DNA of 64,000 nt from assembly GCA_021325135.1 (NCBI GenBank), contig JAJPHT010000036.1, positions 95,491 to 159,490 on the forward strand, in the 5' to 3' direction. Origin of the DNA: Pseudomonadota bacterium. GTDB lineage: Archaea > Thermoplasmatota > SW-10-69-26 > JACQPN01 > JAJPHT01. The notes beneath the pieces were generated by a model, which was not told the origin of the DNA, did not search any database, and saw only the letters and a list, made by a program, of their open reading frames with translations. Below are positions 32,201 to 41,500 of the stretch, piece by piece. Numbering within the stretch: the first letter of the stretch is position 1; the number at the start of each line of letters is the position of its first letter. Position numbers and translations under genes: made by a program.

Positions 32201-34853
32201 CGCGCCGGGTGGGATCGAGCCCCAGCCACCAGGGGCCGTCGCTCTCCTCGCTCCAGTTGGCGGGCCGCCCCCAGCGGTACTTCGCGAGCAGGCCGATCCC
32301 GTCGCCCGCGGGGGACTCGCTGGGCGTGTGGTACGCCGTCGCGTCGAGCCCGTAGTGGAGCTTCCACGCGTCGGGCAGGCCGTCGCCCGCGCAGCTCACC
32401 TTGTGCGCGCAGTCCTTGGCGGGGTCCTTGGCGACGTCGAAGTTCCCGAGGAACCGGAGCGAGCCGTCGGCCTGCCTCTCGTGGACGATGCCCAGCGAGA
32501 GGAGCCGGTCGCGAAGCGGCGAGGGCGCGTCGGGAAGGGTGACGTCGGGTCCGTCCAGGAGCCCCTTGCCGATGCTGTCGGGGCTGTCGGGGTCGGTGTG
32601 GTACACGCCGATCTCGTCGGCGTTGGAGAGGCCATCGCCGTCCGCGTCCCCCTGCGCGGCGTCGTCCGCGGGCGAGAGCGGGTCGAGGTGGAGACGCGCC
32701 TCCAGCCCGTCGGGCAGGCCGCCCCCGTCGGTGTCGGCGCGCAGCGGGTCGGTCCCCGCCGCGAACTCCTGGAGGTTCGTGAGCCCGTCGCCGTCGGGGT
32801 CCTTGGCGGGGTCGGCCGCGCCGCGCAGCGCCTTCCAGAAGTCGGGCAGGCCGTCGCCGGCCCCGTCGGGGCGCGTCGTGGAGGCGTTGAGGCGGTACGC
32901 GTCGCGGAACGTCCACGTCACGCTACGCATCGTGCCGTTCGCCCAGGACTGATATCGAGCCAAGGGCGCGTCCGCGTCGGCGGGGTCGGTGGGGGAGAGC
33001 GGGACCGGCGCCCCCGCGCGTCCCAGCCACGAGAAGCCGCGCCCCGCGACGGCGGTGGCGGCGAAGCGCGCGCCGCCGGCCGCGCCGTGCTGGTACTCCC
33101 AGCCGTCGGGGAGCCCGTCGCCGTCCGTGTCGGCGGCGTGGGGGTCGGTGCCGGCGGCCAGCTCCAGCTTCGCGGGGAGCGCGTCGCCGTCCAGGTCGCG
33201 CGCCGCGTCGGCGCACGAGGGCGCGTCTCCGCAGCCGCGGCTGTCGCCGGGCAGGCCCGCGAGGCTGTCCGCGCGCGAAGGATCGAGGTCCCACGCGCCT
33301 AGGTCCGCGAGCCAGCGGGCGTTGGCGCGCTCCCACGCGTCGGGGAGCCCGTCGCCGTCGGTGTCGCCGCTCGCGGGGTCCGTGGCGGGGAAGGCCGCGC
33401 GCTGCGCGGAGCCGGGCGCCACGGGGCGCGGCGGCGGGTGGACCTCGTCGCCGTTGCGGATGCCGTCGCCGTCCACGTCCGGGTCCGCCACGTTGGGCGG
33501 CTGCCCGCAGAGCGCGCAGAGGCGGTCCGCGTGCGCGGGGTCCGCCGCAGCGCGCCCGTCCCAGTAGGCGACCTTCTCGCCATCGGGCATGCCGTCGCCG
33601 TCGCTGTCGCGCTTCGCGGGGTCCAGGAGACCCGCGTACTTCGCCACCTCGACCGCGTCGGGCAGCCCGTCGCCGTCGGTGTCCGCGGTGCCCGGGTCCA
33701 GGGGGGAGAAATGATAGCTCTTGCCCTCCGCGGTCCAGGCGCCGTCGCGCTTGGCCTTGTCGGGGATGTGGTCTCCGTCGCTCACGGGGCGCATGGGGTC
33801 GCTGGTGACGTGGCGCGTGACGCCGTCCACGGTGACGTTCCAGCCCACGAGCGCCTCCTCCGCGTTGGTGAGGCCGTCGCCGTCGCAGTCGGGCTTGTCG
33901 GGGCAGAAGCCGAGCCGGTACGCCTGGAGGTTCGGCACGCCCCCGCCGCCGTCCTTGGCCGCGTCGGAGGGGTCCAGCGGGTCGAGGCCGTAGCGGATCT
34001 CCCACGCGTCGGGCATGCCGTCGCCGTCGCTGTCCGCGCTGCGCGGGTCGAGCCCCTTGGCAAAGGGCGGCTCGACGCCCGGGAGGCGCGCGCACAGGTC
34101 GAGCCGCGCGAAGGAGGCCTGGGCCTTCTCCAGCGCCGTGAGCCCCGAGGGGTCGCCGTCCAGCCGCAGCGCGCCGATGGCGGGGTCGCGCGGGTCGAGC
34201 CCGAAGTGGAGGGCCCACCCGTCCGGGACGCCGCTGCCTCCCGTGCTGGCGCGCGACGGGTCGAGCCCGGCGCGGACCTTCTCGCCGTCGCCCATGCCCG
34301 AGCACGCGGTGTCGAGCCGGTCGCCGCGCGCGCCCGCGTGATATCGTTCCAGGTTCGTGATCCCGTCGTGGAAGGGGTCCGCTGCGGCGTCGGCCTGCTT
34401 GGAGTCCATGCCATGCGTCGTCTCGTAGGCGTCCGGGATGCCGTCGCCGTCGGTGTCGGCCTTCCACGGGTCGGTGCCCGCGGCGAGGTCCTGGGCCAGC
34501 GTCGTCCCTTTGCCCAGGCAGTCGGCCTGCGCGTCGGGCCGCGCGGGGTCGGGGCATCGCTCGCCCGTGGCGGCGTCGGCGCGGCTGTGGGCGATCTCCC
34601 ACGCGTCGGGCAGCCCGTCGCCGTCGCTGTCGGGGGAGAAGAGGTTCGTGCCCCAGCGCGCGACCTCCTCCAGGTCGGGGACCCCGTCGCCGTCGCTGTC
34701 CCGCGCCGCGTCGGGGGCCGCCACGGCGGCGCTCGCCGAGGGTGCCGCGTGCCCGGAGACGAGGAGCTCCACCAGCGCGCCGGCCGCGAGGGCGGCCACC
34801 AGGAGGAGCGCGGCGAGGCGCAGGTCGGCCCGCAGCGCGCGCAGAAGCCTCAC
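29238..34853 (-). CDS. Giant secreted protein D: thrombospondin-type-3 repeats, Ig-like repeats, membrane anchor and DUF4129-like tail
   Basis: The protein has 1871 residues from GTG 34853 (GTGA overlap with the previous gene). Residues 1-35 form a signal anchor. From about 44 to 740 there are at least a dozen calcium-binding repeats of the type DSDGDGLPDAWE, as in thrombospondin-3/SdrD-like surface proteins. From about 930 to 1720 follow immunoglobulin-like repeats with alternating phrases such as APIAGAPVLVENATAATDAE. A helix (APWIAGAAVALAALLVLGLA, about 1735-1755) precedes a cytoplasmic tail of about 100 residues, EASDEHGAAAVLAYRHLLAA and further, which has the DUF4129 pattern. DUF4129 is normally the tail of transglutaminase-like partners of DUF58; here it ends a giant surface protein, and no transglutaminase core is seen. 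Confidence 0.8.
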   Translation of the reverse strand: MRLLRALRADLRLAALLLVAALAAGALVELLVSGHAAPSASAAVAAPDAARDSDGDGVPDLEEVARWGTNLFSPDSDGDGLPDAWEIAHSRADAATGERCPDPARPDAQADCLGKGTTLAQDLAAGTDPWKADTDGDGIPDAYETTHGMDSKQADAAADPFHDGITNLERYHAGARGDRLDTACSGMGDGEKVRAGLDPSRASTGGSGVPDGWALHFGLDPRDPAIGALRLDGDPSGLTALEKAQASFARLDLCARLPGVEPPFAKGLDPRSADSDGDGMPDAWEIRYGLDPLDPSDAAKDGGGGVPNLQAYRLGFCPDKPDCDGDGLTNAEEALVGWNVTVDGVTRHVTSDPMRPVSDGDHIPDKAKRDGAWTAEGKSYHFSPLDPGTADTDGDGLPDAVEVAKYAGLLDPAKRDSDGDGMPDGEKVAYWDGRAAADPAHADRLCALCGQPPNVADPDVDGDGIRNGDEVHPPPRPVAPGSAQRAAFPATDPASGDTDGDGLPDAWERANARWLADLGAWDLDPSRADSLAGLPGDSRGCGDAPSCADAARDLDGDALPAKLELAAGTDPHAADTDGDGLPDGWEYQHGAAGGARFAATAVAGRGFSWLGRAGAPVPLSPTDPADADAPLARYQSWANGTMRSVTWTFRDAYRLNASTTRPDGAGDGLPDFWKALRGAADPAKDPDGDGLTNLQEFAAGTDPLRADTDGGGLPDGLEARLHLDPLSPADDAAQGDADGDGLSNADEIGVYHTDPDSPDSIGKGLLDGPDVTLPDAPSPLRDRLLSLGIVHERQADGSLRFLGNFDVAKDPAKDCAHKVSCAGDGLPDAWKLHYGLDATAYHTPSESPAGDGIGLLAKYRWGRPANWSEESDGPWWLGLDPTRRATAQDLSDLDRDGLNDTTGEDPTPYYGAVDVHDRGAAFAALLAREGQAAPPPVAPARLVLDAPPSALVKGGEAEARGHLVADGPRGGVPVLARIATDAEAEPSADPALAAGVAFTRDDGSFTLRVRLAPDQSTQPPDGAVLFGAVQHGNVSWRARTDLAAPGGSARLLVWSYGVRRSSDVLSGASALTAPLPVRANASLPPLAASAAPGAEALVALTLEDGAGDLHAPLLPDALRLDVGGASLAPQWDGANATFRVPVPADAREPLAGTLRWSGDGALGAAEAPVAISPRLPTVLAVAAQDASALTSGSLALSGSLSSGGAPLAGAPVSLAFGPWSGAALTGPDGSYHAQVPLAGFPLGGRQPRASFAGDGLHEAANATGRGATVRAAPALGVERLALRLGEPATLRGTLLAAGAPLDDPSAEGGAVVRVRAGALALLGHPDAQGRFSVALPASLAQRPGPVALSLDVDASPLADAAHIDINLEVAAPARLLLDDATAVRGHDALLQGALLDAAGAPIAGAPVLVENATAATDAEGRFAARVPVPADASLGAAPWRAAFAGAGDDEAASATGNLTVLAALRVEADPAALVAGAPWLTGHATLDAGGPAPLSSLSLDGQPVGVDETGAFRLALGNATARVRALSFHARAPGGHGVAPLDQDLGVLVLQPSRLAIPAPPEDLAPGSHVTLSAALDDALGPLAGETISWSLGNRTLGHVATGPDGVARLDATIPQDAPLGPTTLRASFAGNGGDLPSESAAPTRVRERPTLRLDALGGRLRVEVLDGAGRPAADAPLLLRLDGQPFPLVARTDAAGVVEARLPPGSRVVAEVVGAPDLLPASAVATLAPAPFAPASVAPWIAGAAVALAALLVLGLAAARRLPRRERREVAQALAEAEAAFEASDEHGAAAVLAYRHLLAALARGGHVVPRSATPGDVRAALREALGLPEADVDVVVDAFELARYAQRGPDARDAARVAAALARLREALP

Positions 34854-37800
34854 GAGGATCGCCTCCGCAGCGCGAGGGCGAGAAGGAGCGCCGCCCAGGG
34901 CGCGGCCGCGGGCGTCGCGCGCAGGGGCGCGGCGCCCTGGAGGGTCGCCTGGGCGTCGGCGGCGCCGTCGCTGCCCAGGAGGTCGACGGTGGCGCCGGCG
35001 GGCGCGTCGCCCACGAGGAGGACGTGCGTGGCGCGCCCGCCCGCGGCGAGGCCGGGGAGCGCGCGCTGCGCCAGCGTGACGTTGCCCGCGCGCACGCGCA
35101 GGAGGAGGGCCGTCGCGTCTCCGTCGCCGCGGTTCTCCAGCGTGACGTTCACGACCTGCGCGCCGGGGGCGCCCTCGACGCGCGCGTCCAGGATGGCAAG
35201 GTCGCGGCGAAGCCCGACCACGGCGACGTCGCGGCTCGCCTCGCCCGCCCGCACGGTGAGGGTCGCGTCGGCGGACGCGTTGACGATGATATCAAGGAGC
35301 CGGGTGGCGCCCGGGGCTAGGAGCCCCGCCTCGGGGGCGTCCGCGAAGCGCGCGATCCCCTCGGGGCTCAGCGTGGCGGGCGCGTCGGCGGGCGCGTTGC
35401 CGTCGTTGCGCAGCACGACGCGGAGGCGCAGCGGCTGGCCGGGCGTGGCGCGCGCCTCGGCGGGGGCGACGAGGACCAGCGCGGGCGCGGCGGGCGTGCG
35501 GGCGGGGATGGAGAGCGATCGGAGCGCGGCCGGCGTCGTGGCGTCGGAGGCCAAGATCGCGAGGGTGACGTTCCCCTCCTGCGGGGGCGCGCCCGGCTCG
35601 ACGCTCCAGTGCAGCGTGGCGCGCGCCTCCTCGCCAGGCGCCAGCGAGGCGGGCAGCCCGTCCAGCGTCGCGCGCCAGCCGCGCGGCGCCACCAGCGGCT
35701 CGACGGCGAGGTCGAGGGGCGCCAGGGCCTCGCTGCGCACCGTCACGCGCGCGGTTCCGTTGGACGCGGGCGCGCCCAGCAACGCGTCGGGCCCTTCGAC
35801 GCGGAGCGCGAGGTCGTTGGCCGCGACGGCGACGAGCCCCACGCGCGCGGCGGCCCCCGCGCCCACGGTGGGCTCGACGACGAGGGCCAGCGGCACCGAG
35901 AGCCCCACCGGCGCGCCGCGGGGCGCGAGCACCTCGGCGCGCACGCTGGCCTCGTCCAGCGTGGCGCCCGACTCGTTGCGCGCGCCCGCGGCCCGCAGGA
36001 GGACCGAGGGCGGGTCCAGCGCGACGCGCCACCCGTCGGGAAGCGCGCCGACGCTGCGCACGCGGACCTCCGCGTCCCCGCCCAGGTTGCGCAGCAGGAT
36101 CGTGGCGTTGGCGGAGCCTCCCGGGACGGGGCGCACGATGCGATCGGAAGCGTGGGCCTCCACCGTGGCGTTGGCCCGCGGCGCGGCGGCGACGACGGCC
36201 TGGTCGCGCGCCGACGGGTCGGAGACGGAGGTGGCCTCCACGACGAACTCCCAGGGCGGCTCGCTTCCGGTGGGCGCGGTCAGGGTCAGCTCCAGGGGCG
36301 CGGTGCCGTTGGGCTCCACGTGGACGCGGGTCGCGTTGAGCGTGGCGTTGTAGCCGGGCCCCGCGGCGAGGGAGAGGTCGGCGTCGCCTGCCTGGGCGCC
36401 CGCGTTGCGCAGCAGGAGCGAGACGCGCGAGGGGACGCCGGGCGCCAGGGCGAGGTCCACGCGCTGCGCCTCCTGGCCCGAGGCGTCCAGCGCGCGCAGG
36501 ACGGGCTCGAAGCCGGAGCGCGCGCGCAGCACGAGCCGCGCCTCGGCGCGCGTGGCGTTGTCCTGGGACGACTGCGCGACGAGCCGCAGCGAGAGGCAGT
36601 CGCCGTCGCGCGCGTCCACGGGCACGTCCACCAGCGCGTCGACGCGCGCGCTGCCGGGGGCCACGAGGCCCGGGAGCGTCGAGGCGGCCAGGCGCGCGTC
36701 CCACGCCGCGAGGCAGCGCGCGTCGGGCGCGGGCTCCAGGGAGAGCGCCACGTCCTCCGTGAGCGGCGAGCCGTCCTCCGCCGCTCCAAGGTTCTGGAGC
36801 GAGAGCGAGAGGCGCGCGTGGTCGCCGGGCTTGGCCGCCGCCTCCTTGGCGGGATCGGACCATGATAGCAGGGCGCCGTGCTCCTCCACGGGCGAGGCCG
36901 TGGCGCGCGCCTCGGGGGGAAGGCCCGGCAGGAAGGCGTCGAAGGGCGCGCCCGGCCGCCACGCGAAGAGGAAGGCGGGCTTCGAGACGTCGACCTGCAG
37001 GAGGGTGTCCTCCCGCGCGAGGGGCGCCTTGCCGTCGGGCGTCGTCGCGAGGGCGCCCGCGAGCGAGATCGTGCCCGTCGCGCGGGAGAGCGGCGTGCCG
37101 TTGAGGGCCCGCGCGTCCGTCTCGACGCGCGTCCCTGCGAAGGGCAGCTCCAGCGCGGCCTCCAGGGTGGCGGGCGCGTCGGGCGCGCGGTCCGTGGCCA
37201 GCGGCGCCGAGAAGGAGAGGCCCGACTTGCCGGCGAGGACGGCGAGGCCGTCGCTCCCCAGGAGGGCGGTCGCGTCGGCTCCGGGCGCGAGGAGGGCCCA
37301 CGGCTCGCTGGCGGCGGAGGGGGAGGCGCGCGTGGCCCACGTCTCCCGGGGCGGGTCGCCGGCGCGTCCGGAGAGCGCCTCGTTGGGGCGCGCCAGGGGG
37401 AAGGCCTGCGCGCCCACCGGCAGGTTTGATAGCAGCGCGTGGCCCCCCGCGCGCTGGGCGACGAGGAGGCTGCCCGAGGGGCCCCCGTCGAGGGAGACGG
37501 CCTGCTGGAGGAAGCGGTCCACGCCGCCGGCCTGCGCGCCGCGGGCGAGGGCGACCACGGGTCCGTCGGCCTCCAGCCGCGCGCACCCCCCGGAGGGCAC
37601 GAGCAGCGAGGCGGAGCCCAGGCGCGGCGCCGAGAAAGACGCCAGCGCGCGCCCGTCGTCGCACGCGCGGACCGTGGCGTTGGCGCGCGAGGCGCCCACC
37701 ACGTCCCACGTCGTGTCGCCGCCCAGCGCGGGCAGCAGGAAGCGGCGGCCCGCGAAGCCCCCCTCCAGCGCGGGCGCCGCCAAGGCCGCGGGCTGCGCGT

Positions 37801-38554
37801 CCCCTCCCACGGTCTCCAGCGCCGCCACGACCGGCGCGTCCGCCGTCACGCGCAGGTCGTAGGCGAGGTCCGCAGAGGGGAGCGCGAGGCGCGCGGGCGC
37901 GGCGAGCCCGTCGGCCAACGTCTCGGGGGCCGCGCCGGGGGAGAGGCGCTCCACCTTCACGCGCGCGTCTCCCGCGGCGGGGAGGACGACGAGGCGGAGC
38001 GTGGCATCAGGCGGGATGGCCGGGACCCGGGCCAGGAAGCGGACGCCGGGGCCGGGGCCGAAGAGCGCATCGAGCCTCGCGGAGCCTTCGGGAGAGGGAC
38101 CCGGCACCGGCGCGTGCTCCAGGACGTCGAAGTAGACCTCGACGCGCCGCTCGCCGCTCCAGGCGCCCGGGACGAGCAGCGCCAGCGTGCCGCCTTCGCC
38201 TCCGTGGAGGTCGAAGGGGAGATAGCGCGACGGGAGGAGGGCGCCGGAGGCGTCGACGACGCGGAGGCTCGCGGGGTCCAGCGTCCAGCCTGCGGGCTCG
38301 CCCGCGCCGTCCAGGGGCCACGCGCGCGCGTCGCGCACCGCGGCGCGCAGGTCGAGGGGCGCCAGCAGCGCGACGTCCGAGGCGCCCGCCAGGTGGACCG
38401 CGCGCCCGTCCACGGGATCGGCCGCGTCGGCGGCCAGGTCCAGCGGCAGGCGGAAGTGCCACGCGGGGTCCCACCAGGGCGCGCGGGCGGCCTCGGCAGG
38501 GGGCGCCGCGAGTGGTGATAGCAAAATGGCGAGGAGGAGGGCGCGCGCCTTCAT
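34850..38554 (-). CDS. Giant secreted protein C: DUF2341-like start and NEW3/CARDB-like beta repeats
   Basis: The protein has 1234 residues. The signal peptide (MKARALLLAILLSPLAAPPA) is nearly the same as that of the next upstream protein. It is followed by ARAPWWDPAWHFRLPLDLAA, the start of DUF2341-type beta domains. The middle contains an adhesion-like region, and from about residue 550 to 1190 there are alternating beta-sandwich repeats of the NEW3/CARDB class (LSLSLQNLGAAEDGSPLTED, ATILLRNLGGDAEVRVRSVG, LRVVLRNDGNAPADAPATLS). Many N-x-S/T sequons suggest glycosylation. The C-terminus is a single helix (AAPWAALLLALALRRRSS). ATG 38554 overlaps the previous stop and the stop overlaps the next start. 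Confidence 0.82.
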   Translation of the reverse strand: MKARALLLAILLSPLAAPPAEAARAPWWDPAWHFRLPLDLAADAADPVDGRAVHLAGASDVALLAPLDLRAAVRDARAWPLDGAGEPAGWTLDPASLRVVDASGALLPSRYLPFDLHGGEGGTLALLVPGAWSGERRVEVYFDVLEHAPVPGPSPEGSARLDALFGPGPGVRFLARVPAIPPDATLRLVVLPAAGDARVKVERLSPGAAPETLADGLAAPARLALPSADLAYDLRVTADAPVVAALETVGGDAQPAALAAPALEGGFAGRRFLLPALGGDTTWDVVGASRANATVRACDDGRALASFSAPRLGSASLLVPSGGCARLEADGPVVALARGAQAGGVDRFLQQAVSLDGGPSGSLLVAQRAGGHALLSNLPVGAQAFPLARPNEALSGRAGDPPRETWATRASPSAASEPWALLAPGADATALLGSDGLAVLAGKSGLSFSAPLATDRAPDAPATLEAALELPFAGTRVETDARALNGTPLSRATGTISLAGALATTPDGKAPLAREDTLLQVDVSKPAFLFAWRPGAPFDAFLPGLPPEARATASPVEEHGALLSWSDPAKEAAAKPGDHARLSLSLQNLGAAEDGSPLTEDVALSLEPAPDARCLAAWDARLAASTLPGLVAPGSARVDALVDVPVDARDGDCLSLRLVAQSSQDNATRAEARLVLRARSGFEPVLRALDASGQEAQRVDLALAPGVPSRVSLLLRNAGAQAGDADLSLAAGPGYNATLNATRVHVEPNGTAPLELTLTAPTGSEPPWEFVVEATSVSDPSARDQAVVAAAPRANATVEAHASDRIVRPVPGGSANATILLRNLGGDAEVRVRSVGALPDGWRVALDPPSVLLRAAGARNESGATLDEASVRAEVLAPRGAPVGLSVPLALVVEPTVGAGAAARVGLVAVAANDLALRVEGPDALLGAPASNGTARVTVRSEALAPLDLAVEPLVAPRGWRATLDGLPASLAPGEEARATLHWSVEPGAPPQEGNVTLAILASDATTPAALRSLSIPARTPAAPALVLVAPAEARATPGQPLRLRVVLRNDGNAPADAPATLSPEGIARFADAPEAGLLAPGATRLLDIIVNASADATLTVRAGEASRDVAVVGLRRDLAILDARVEGAPGAQVVNVTLENRGDGDATALLLRVRAGNVTLAQRALPGLAAGGRATHVLLVGDAPAGATVDLLGSDGAADAQATLQGAAPLRATPAAAPWAALLLALALRRRSS

Positions 38555-41500
38555 CGCCGCCACCTCCGGGCGAGGGCCAGCGCAGCCACGGCCAGGAGCG
38601 CAAGGGGCAGGCCGGCGTCGGGGGCCGCGCGCCGGACGACGCCCACGGCCAGGGGCGACGCGGGGCCCGCCAGCGTGAACGAGCCCAGCCGCGCGTTGTC
38701 TTCGGGCCGCGCGTCGACGAAGCCCTCGCGGGGGGCCAGCACCACGGCGTAGGAGTGCGGGCCTGGCGCGCTGGCGTTCCACGCGAGGTCGGACTCCACG
38801 AGGGCGCCCGGGTCGAGGACGCCCAGGTCGCGCTGCGCGACGCCCGCGCCGTCCACGTACAGCTCCGCCACGGCGGGCGCGGGCACGTCGCCGCGGTTCT
38901 GCGCCGCGATGCTCCAGCGCGCGCCCTCCCGCGTCACGTTGTCCAGCCCCACGTCCGCCACCAGCAGGGTGACGTTGCGCGCGAGGCTCGCGTCCGTCGT
39001 GCCCTCCGCGCGCGCCACGAGCGGGAGCGTCTGCGCCCCGGCGGGCGCCAGCAGGGAGTAGCCCAACGCCGCGGTCGCGCCGGGGGCCACGCGGTAGCTG
39101 CGCGCGGCGGGCGCGGCCGACGAGCCCGGGGGCAGGTCCCACGAGAGGACGCCCTCCTCGGGGACGTTGCCGGCGTTGCGCACGAGGAGTGTTACCTGCG
39201 ACTCGGCCCCCGCCGTGAGGTTCCCCTGGAGGTCAAGGCGGAGGTCGTGGCGCGGCGCGAGGCGGACGGCGCCCTGCGCGCGGCCGGCGAGGTCCTCGCT
39301 GGTCCACGTGACGGAGACGGGGATCGCCCGCGGCGCGTCGTCGCCACCAAGATCCAGGGGCACCTGCGCCACGCGGCGCTCGCCGGGCTGCGAGAGGAGC
39401 GTCGCGGCGCGCAGGCTCCACGAGGCGGGGAAGCCCTCGGTGCGCAGGTGGACCGTCTCCGGCGCGTTGCCGCGGTTGTCCAGGAGGACGGGGAGCGTCG
39501 AGCCGTCGCTGGGGAGGAGCGACACGTCCAGGGCGGGCCGCCGCGGCACGTCGATGCTTCCCTGCGCCGCGTGGACCTTGCCTTCGGCGTCCACCGCGGA
39601 GAGCCCCACCGGCACGCTCCCCGCCAGCGCGGAGTCGGGCGGCAGCGCGCGCACTCTCAGGACGACCCACCCGCCGGCCGGCAGGTCGACGCTGCCTGCG
39701 GCGGTGCCGTTGGCCTCGGTGGAGAGGGCCCATCCGTCGGGAGCCTCGGGCTGGAGGGCGTAGGTCTCGGGGGCGTTGCCCAGGTTCGTGAGGCGGAAGA
39801 GGGCGGAGCGCGCGTCGTCGGGGGGGAGCGGCTGCACGTGGGCCGCCTCCTCGCGCACCAGCGTCGAGAGCGTCGCGGCGTTGTCGTCCAGCGTGGCGCC
39901 GGGCTCGGGCGCGCCGCCCCGCGCGTATGCCGACGCGGTGAGCCGCACGATGCCGGGCACCTGGGGCGTCCAGGAGGCGTTGCGCGTCCAGCTGGCGCCC
40001 GGCGCGAGGTCGCCCACGGGGAGGGAGGTCTCGCCCTCCAGCAGGCTCTCGACGCCCGCGGCCAGGGCGACCTCGACGCCGCGCGCGGCGGCCGCGCCGC
40101 GGTTCTCGACGCGGAGATGATAGCCCACGGGAGCGCCCACCGCTGGCGCGGCGTCGTCCAGCGCTAGGCCGACGCGCAGGTCGGGGAAGGGGAGCGGCGC
40201 CACCGCCGAGGAGAGGCTCGCGGCGTCGTTCGCGCGGTCGGCCTCGGGGACGGCGCCCGCGGGGTCGAGGCGCGCCTCCAGGCGGTAGGTCCCGGCGTGG
40301 CGCGGCGTCCAGGAGATCTCCAGCGCGCGCGTGGCGCCCGCCGCGAGGATGATATCGCCCTTGGGCGACAGGTCGTCGGGCGCCTCGACGACGCCGTCGG
40401 GGGGCCGCGCGAGAAACGAGAGGGGCGCCGCGGCGTCCGCGAGCCCCAGGTTGGCCACGTCCAATTCGACGGTGCGCGGCTGGCCCGCGGGCTCGTCGTC
40501 GCCGCGCACGCGCAGCCCCGTCACGGCGAGGTCGGGCCGCGGCAGGCCCGCCGCGTGGAGCGACCACGTCGCGCTGCGCGTGAGGTTGGGCAGCAGCGTC
40601 GAGCGCAGCGTGAGGGGCAGCGGGACCGGGCCGCGCAAGGGGCCCGCGCCCAGGCTCGGCGCGGTGGTCAGCACGAGGTCCAGGGCGCGCGCGTCGTGGG
40701 CCGGGACCGCCAGCGGGCCCGCCAGGGGTTTCCCCGTGAGGGCGTCCACGAAGGTGGCGTTCCAGCCCGCAGGCAGCGCGGCGGGGCGGCCCGCGGCGTC
40801 GGCCAGCGAGAGGAGGTACGCGTCGCCCAGCTCGCCCTCGTTGCGCACCTCGAAGCGGAGGCGCTTCTGCGCGGCGTCGGGGAGCGCCGCGTCCGGGAGC
40901 GGGCCGAAGGAGGCGTTCAACGGCGTCACCGACGCGTCGTCGATGACGAGGTACGAGGCGCCTCCCGCGGGCGGCCGCGGCGCGTCGACGCGGAGGCGGA
41001 CGGCCTGCACGTCGGGGGCCAGGAGGGGGGAGAGATCGCGCTCCACGGGGGCGAAGCGCCCCTGCGACGCGCCTGGGCTGCGGCCCGCAAGCTGCGCGGC
41101 CGGGGTCCACGCTCCCTGCGTGCCGTTGGCGAAGAGGGGCGCCACCCAGACCGTCGCGGCCGCTCCCGCGGGCAGGTCGTGGAGCACCGCGAGGCGCAGC
41201 CACGCGCCCGCGAAGCCCGCCACGGGGAAGGGCGGCGACTGGAGGCTCGCCACGGTGGCGGAGTCCGTCGCGTCCGCGGGTGGAAGGCCCACGGCGAGGC
41301 CCACCGGCGGGCTCGCGTGGCGCGTCGGGTCCTCCATGGCGCAGGGCGCGCGGGTGAGGCAGTCCCAGCCCGGCGCGGTCGCCGCCTGGTCGGCCGTCGC
41401 GCCGAAGGGCTCCGCGTAGGCGAGCCTGCCCAGGAAGCGCCCCACGTGGAACGTCGCGTTGGCGTCAAGGACGAGCGCGCCCCGGGGCGTCGTGGTCGCG

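Noticed and set aside
34850..39142. Longer 1430-codon version of giant protein C
   Set aside because: The upstream 196 codons are an out-of-phase reading of protein B; the signal peptide at ATG 38554 with an ATGA overlap defines the start.
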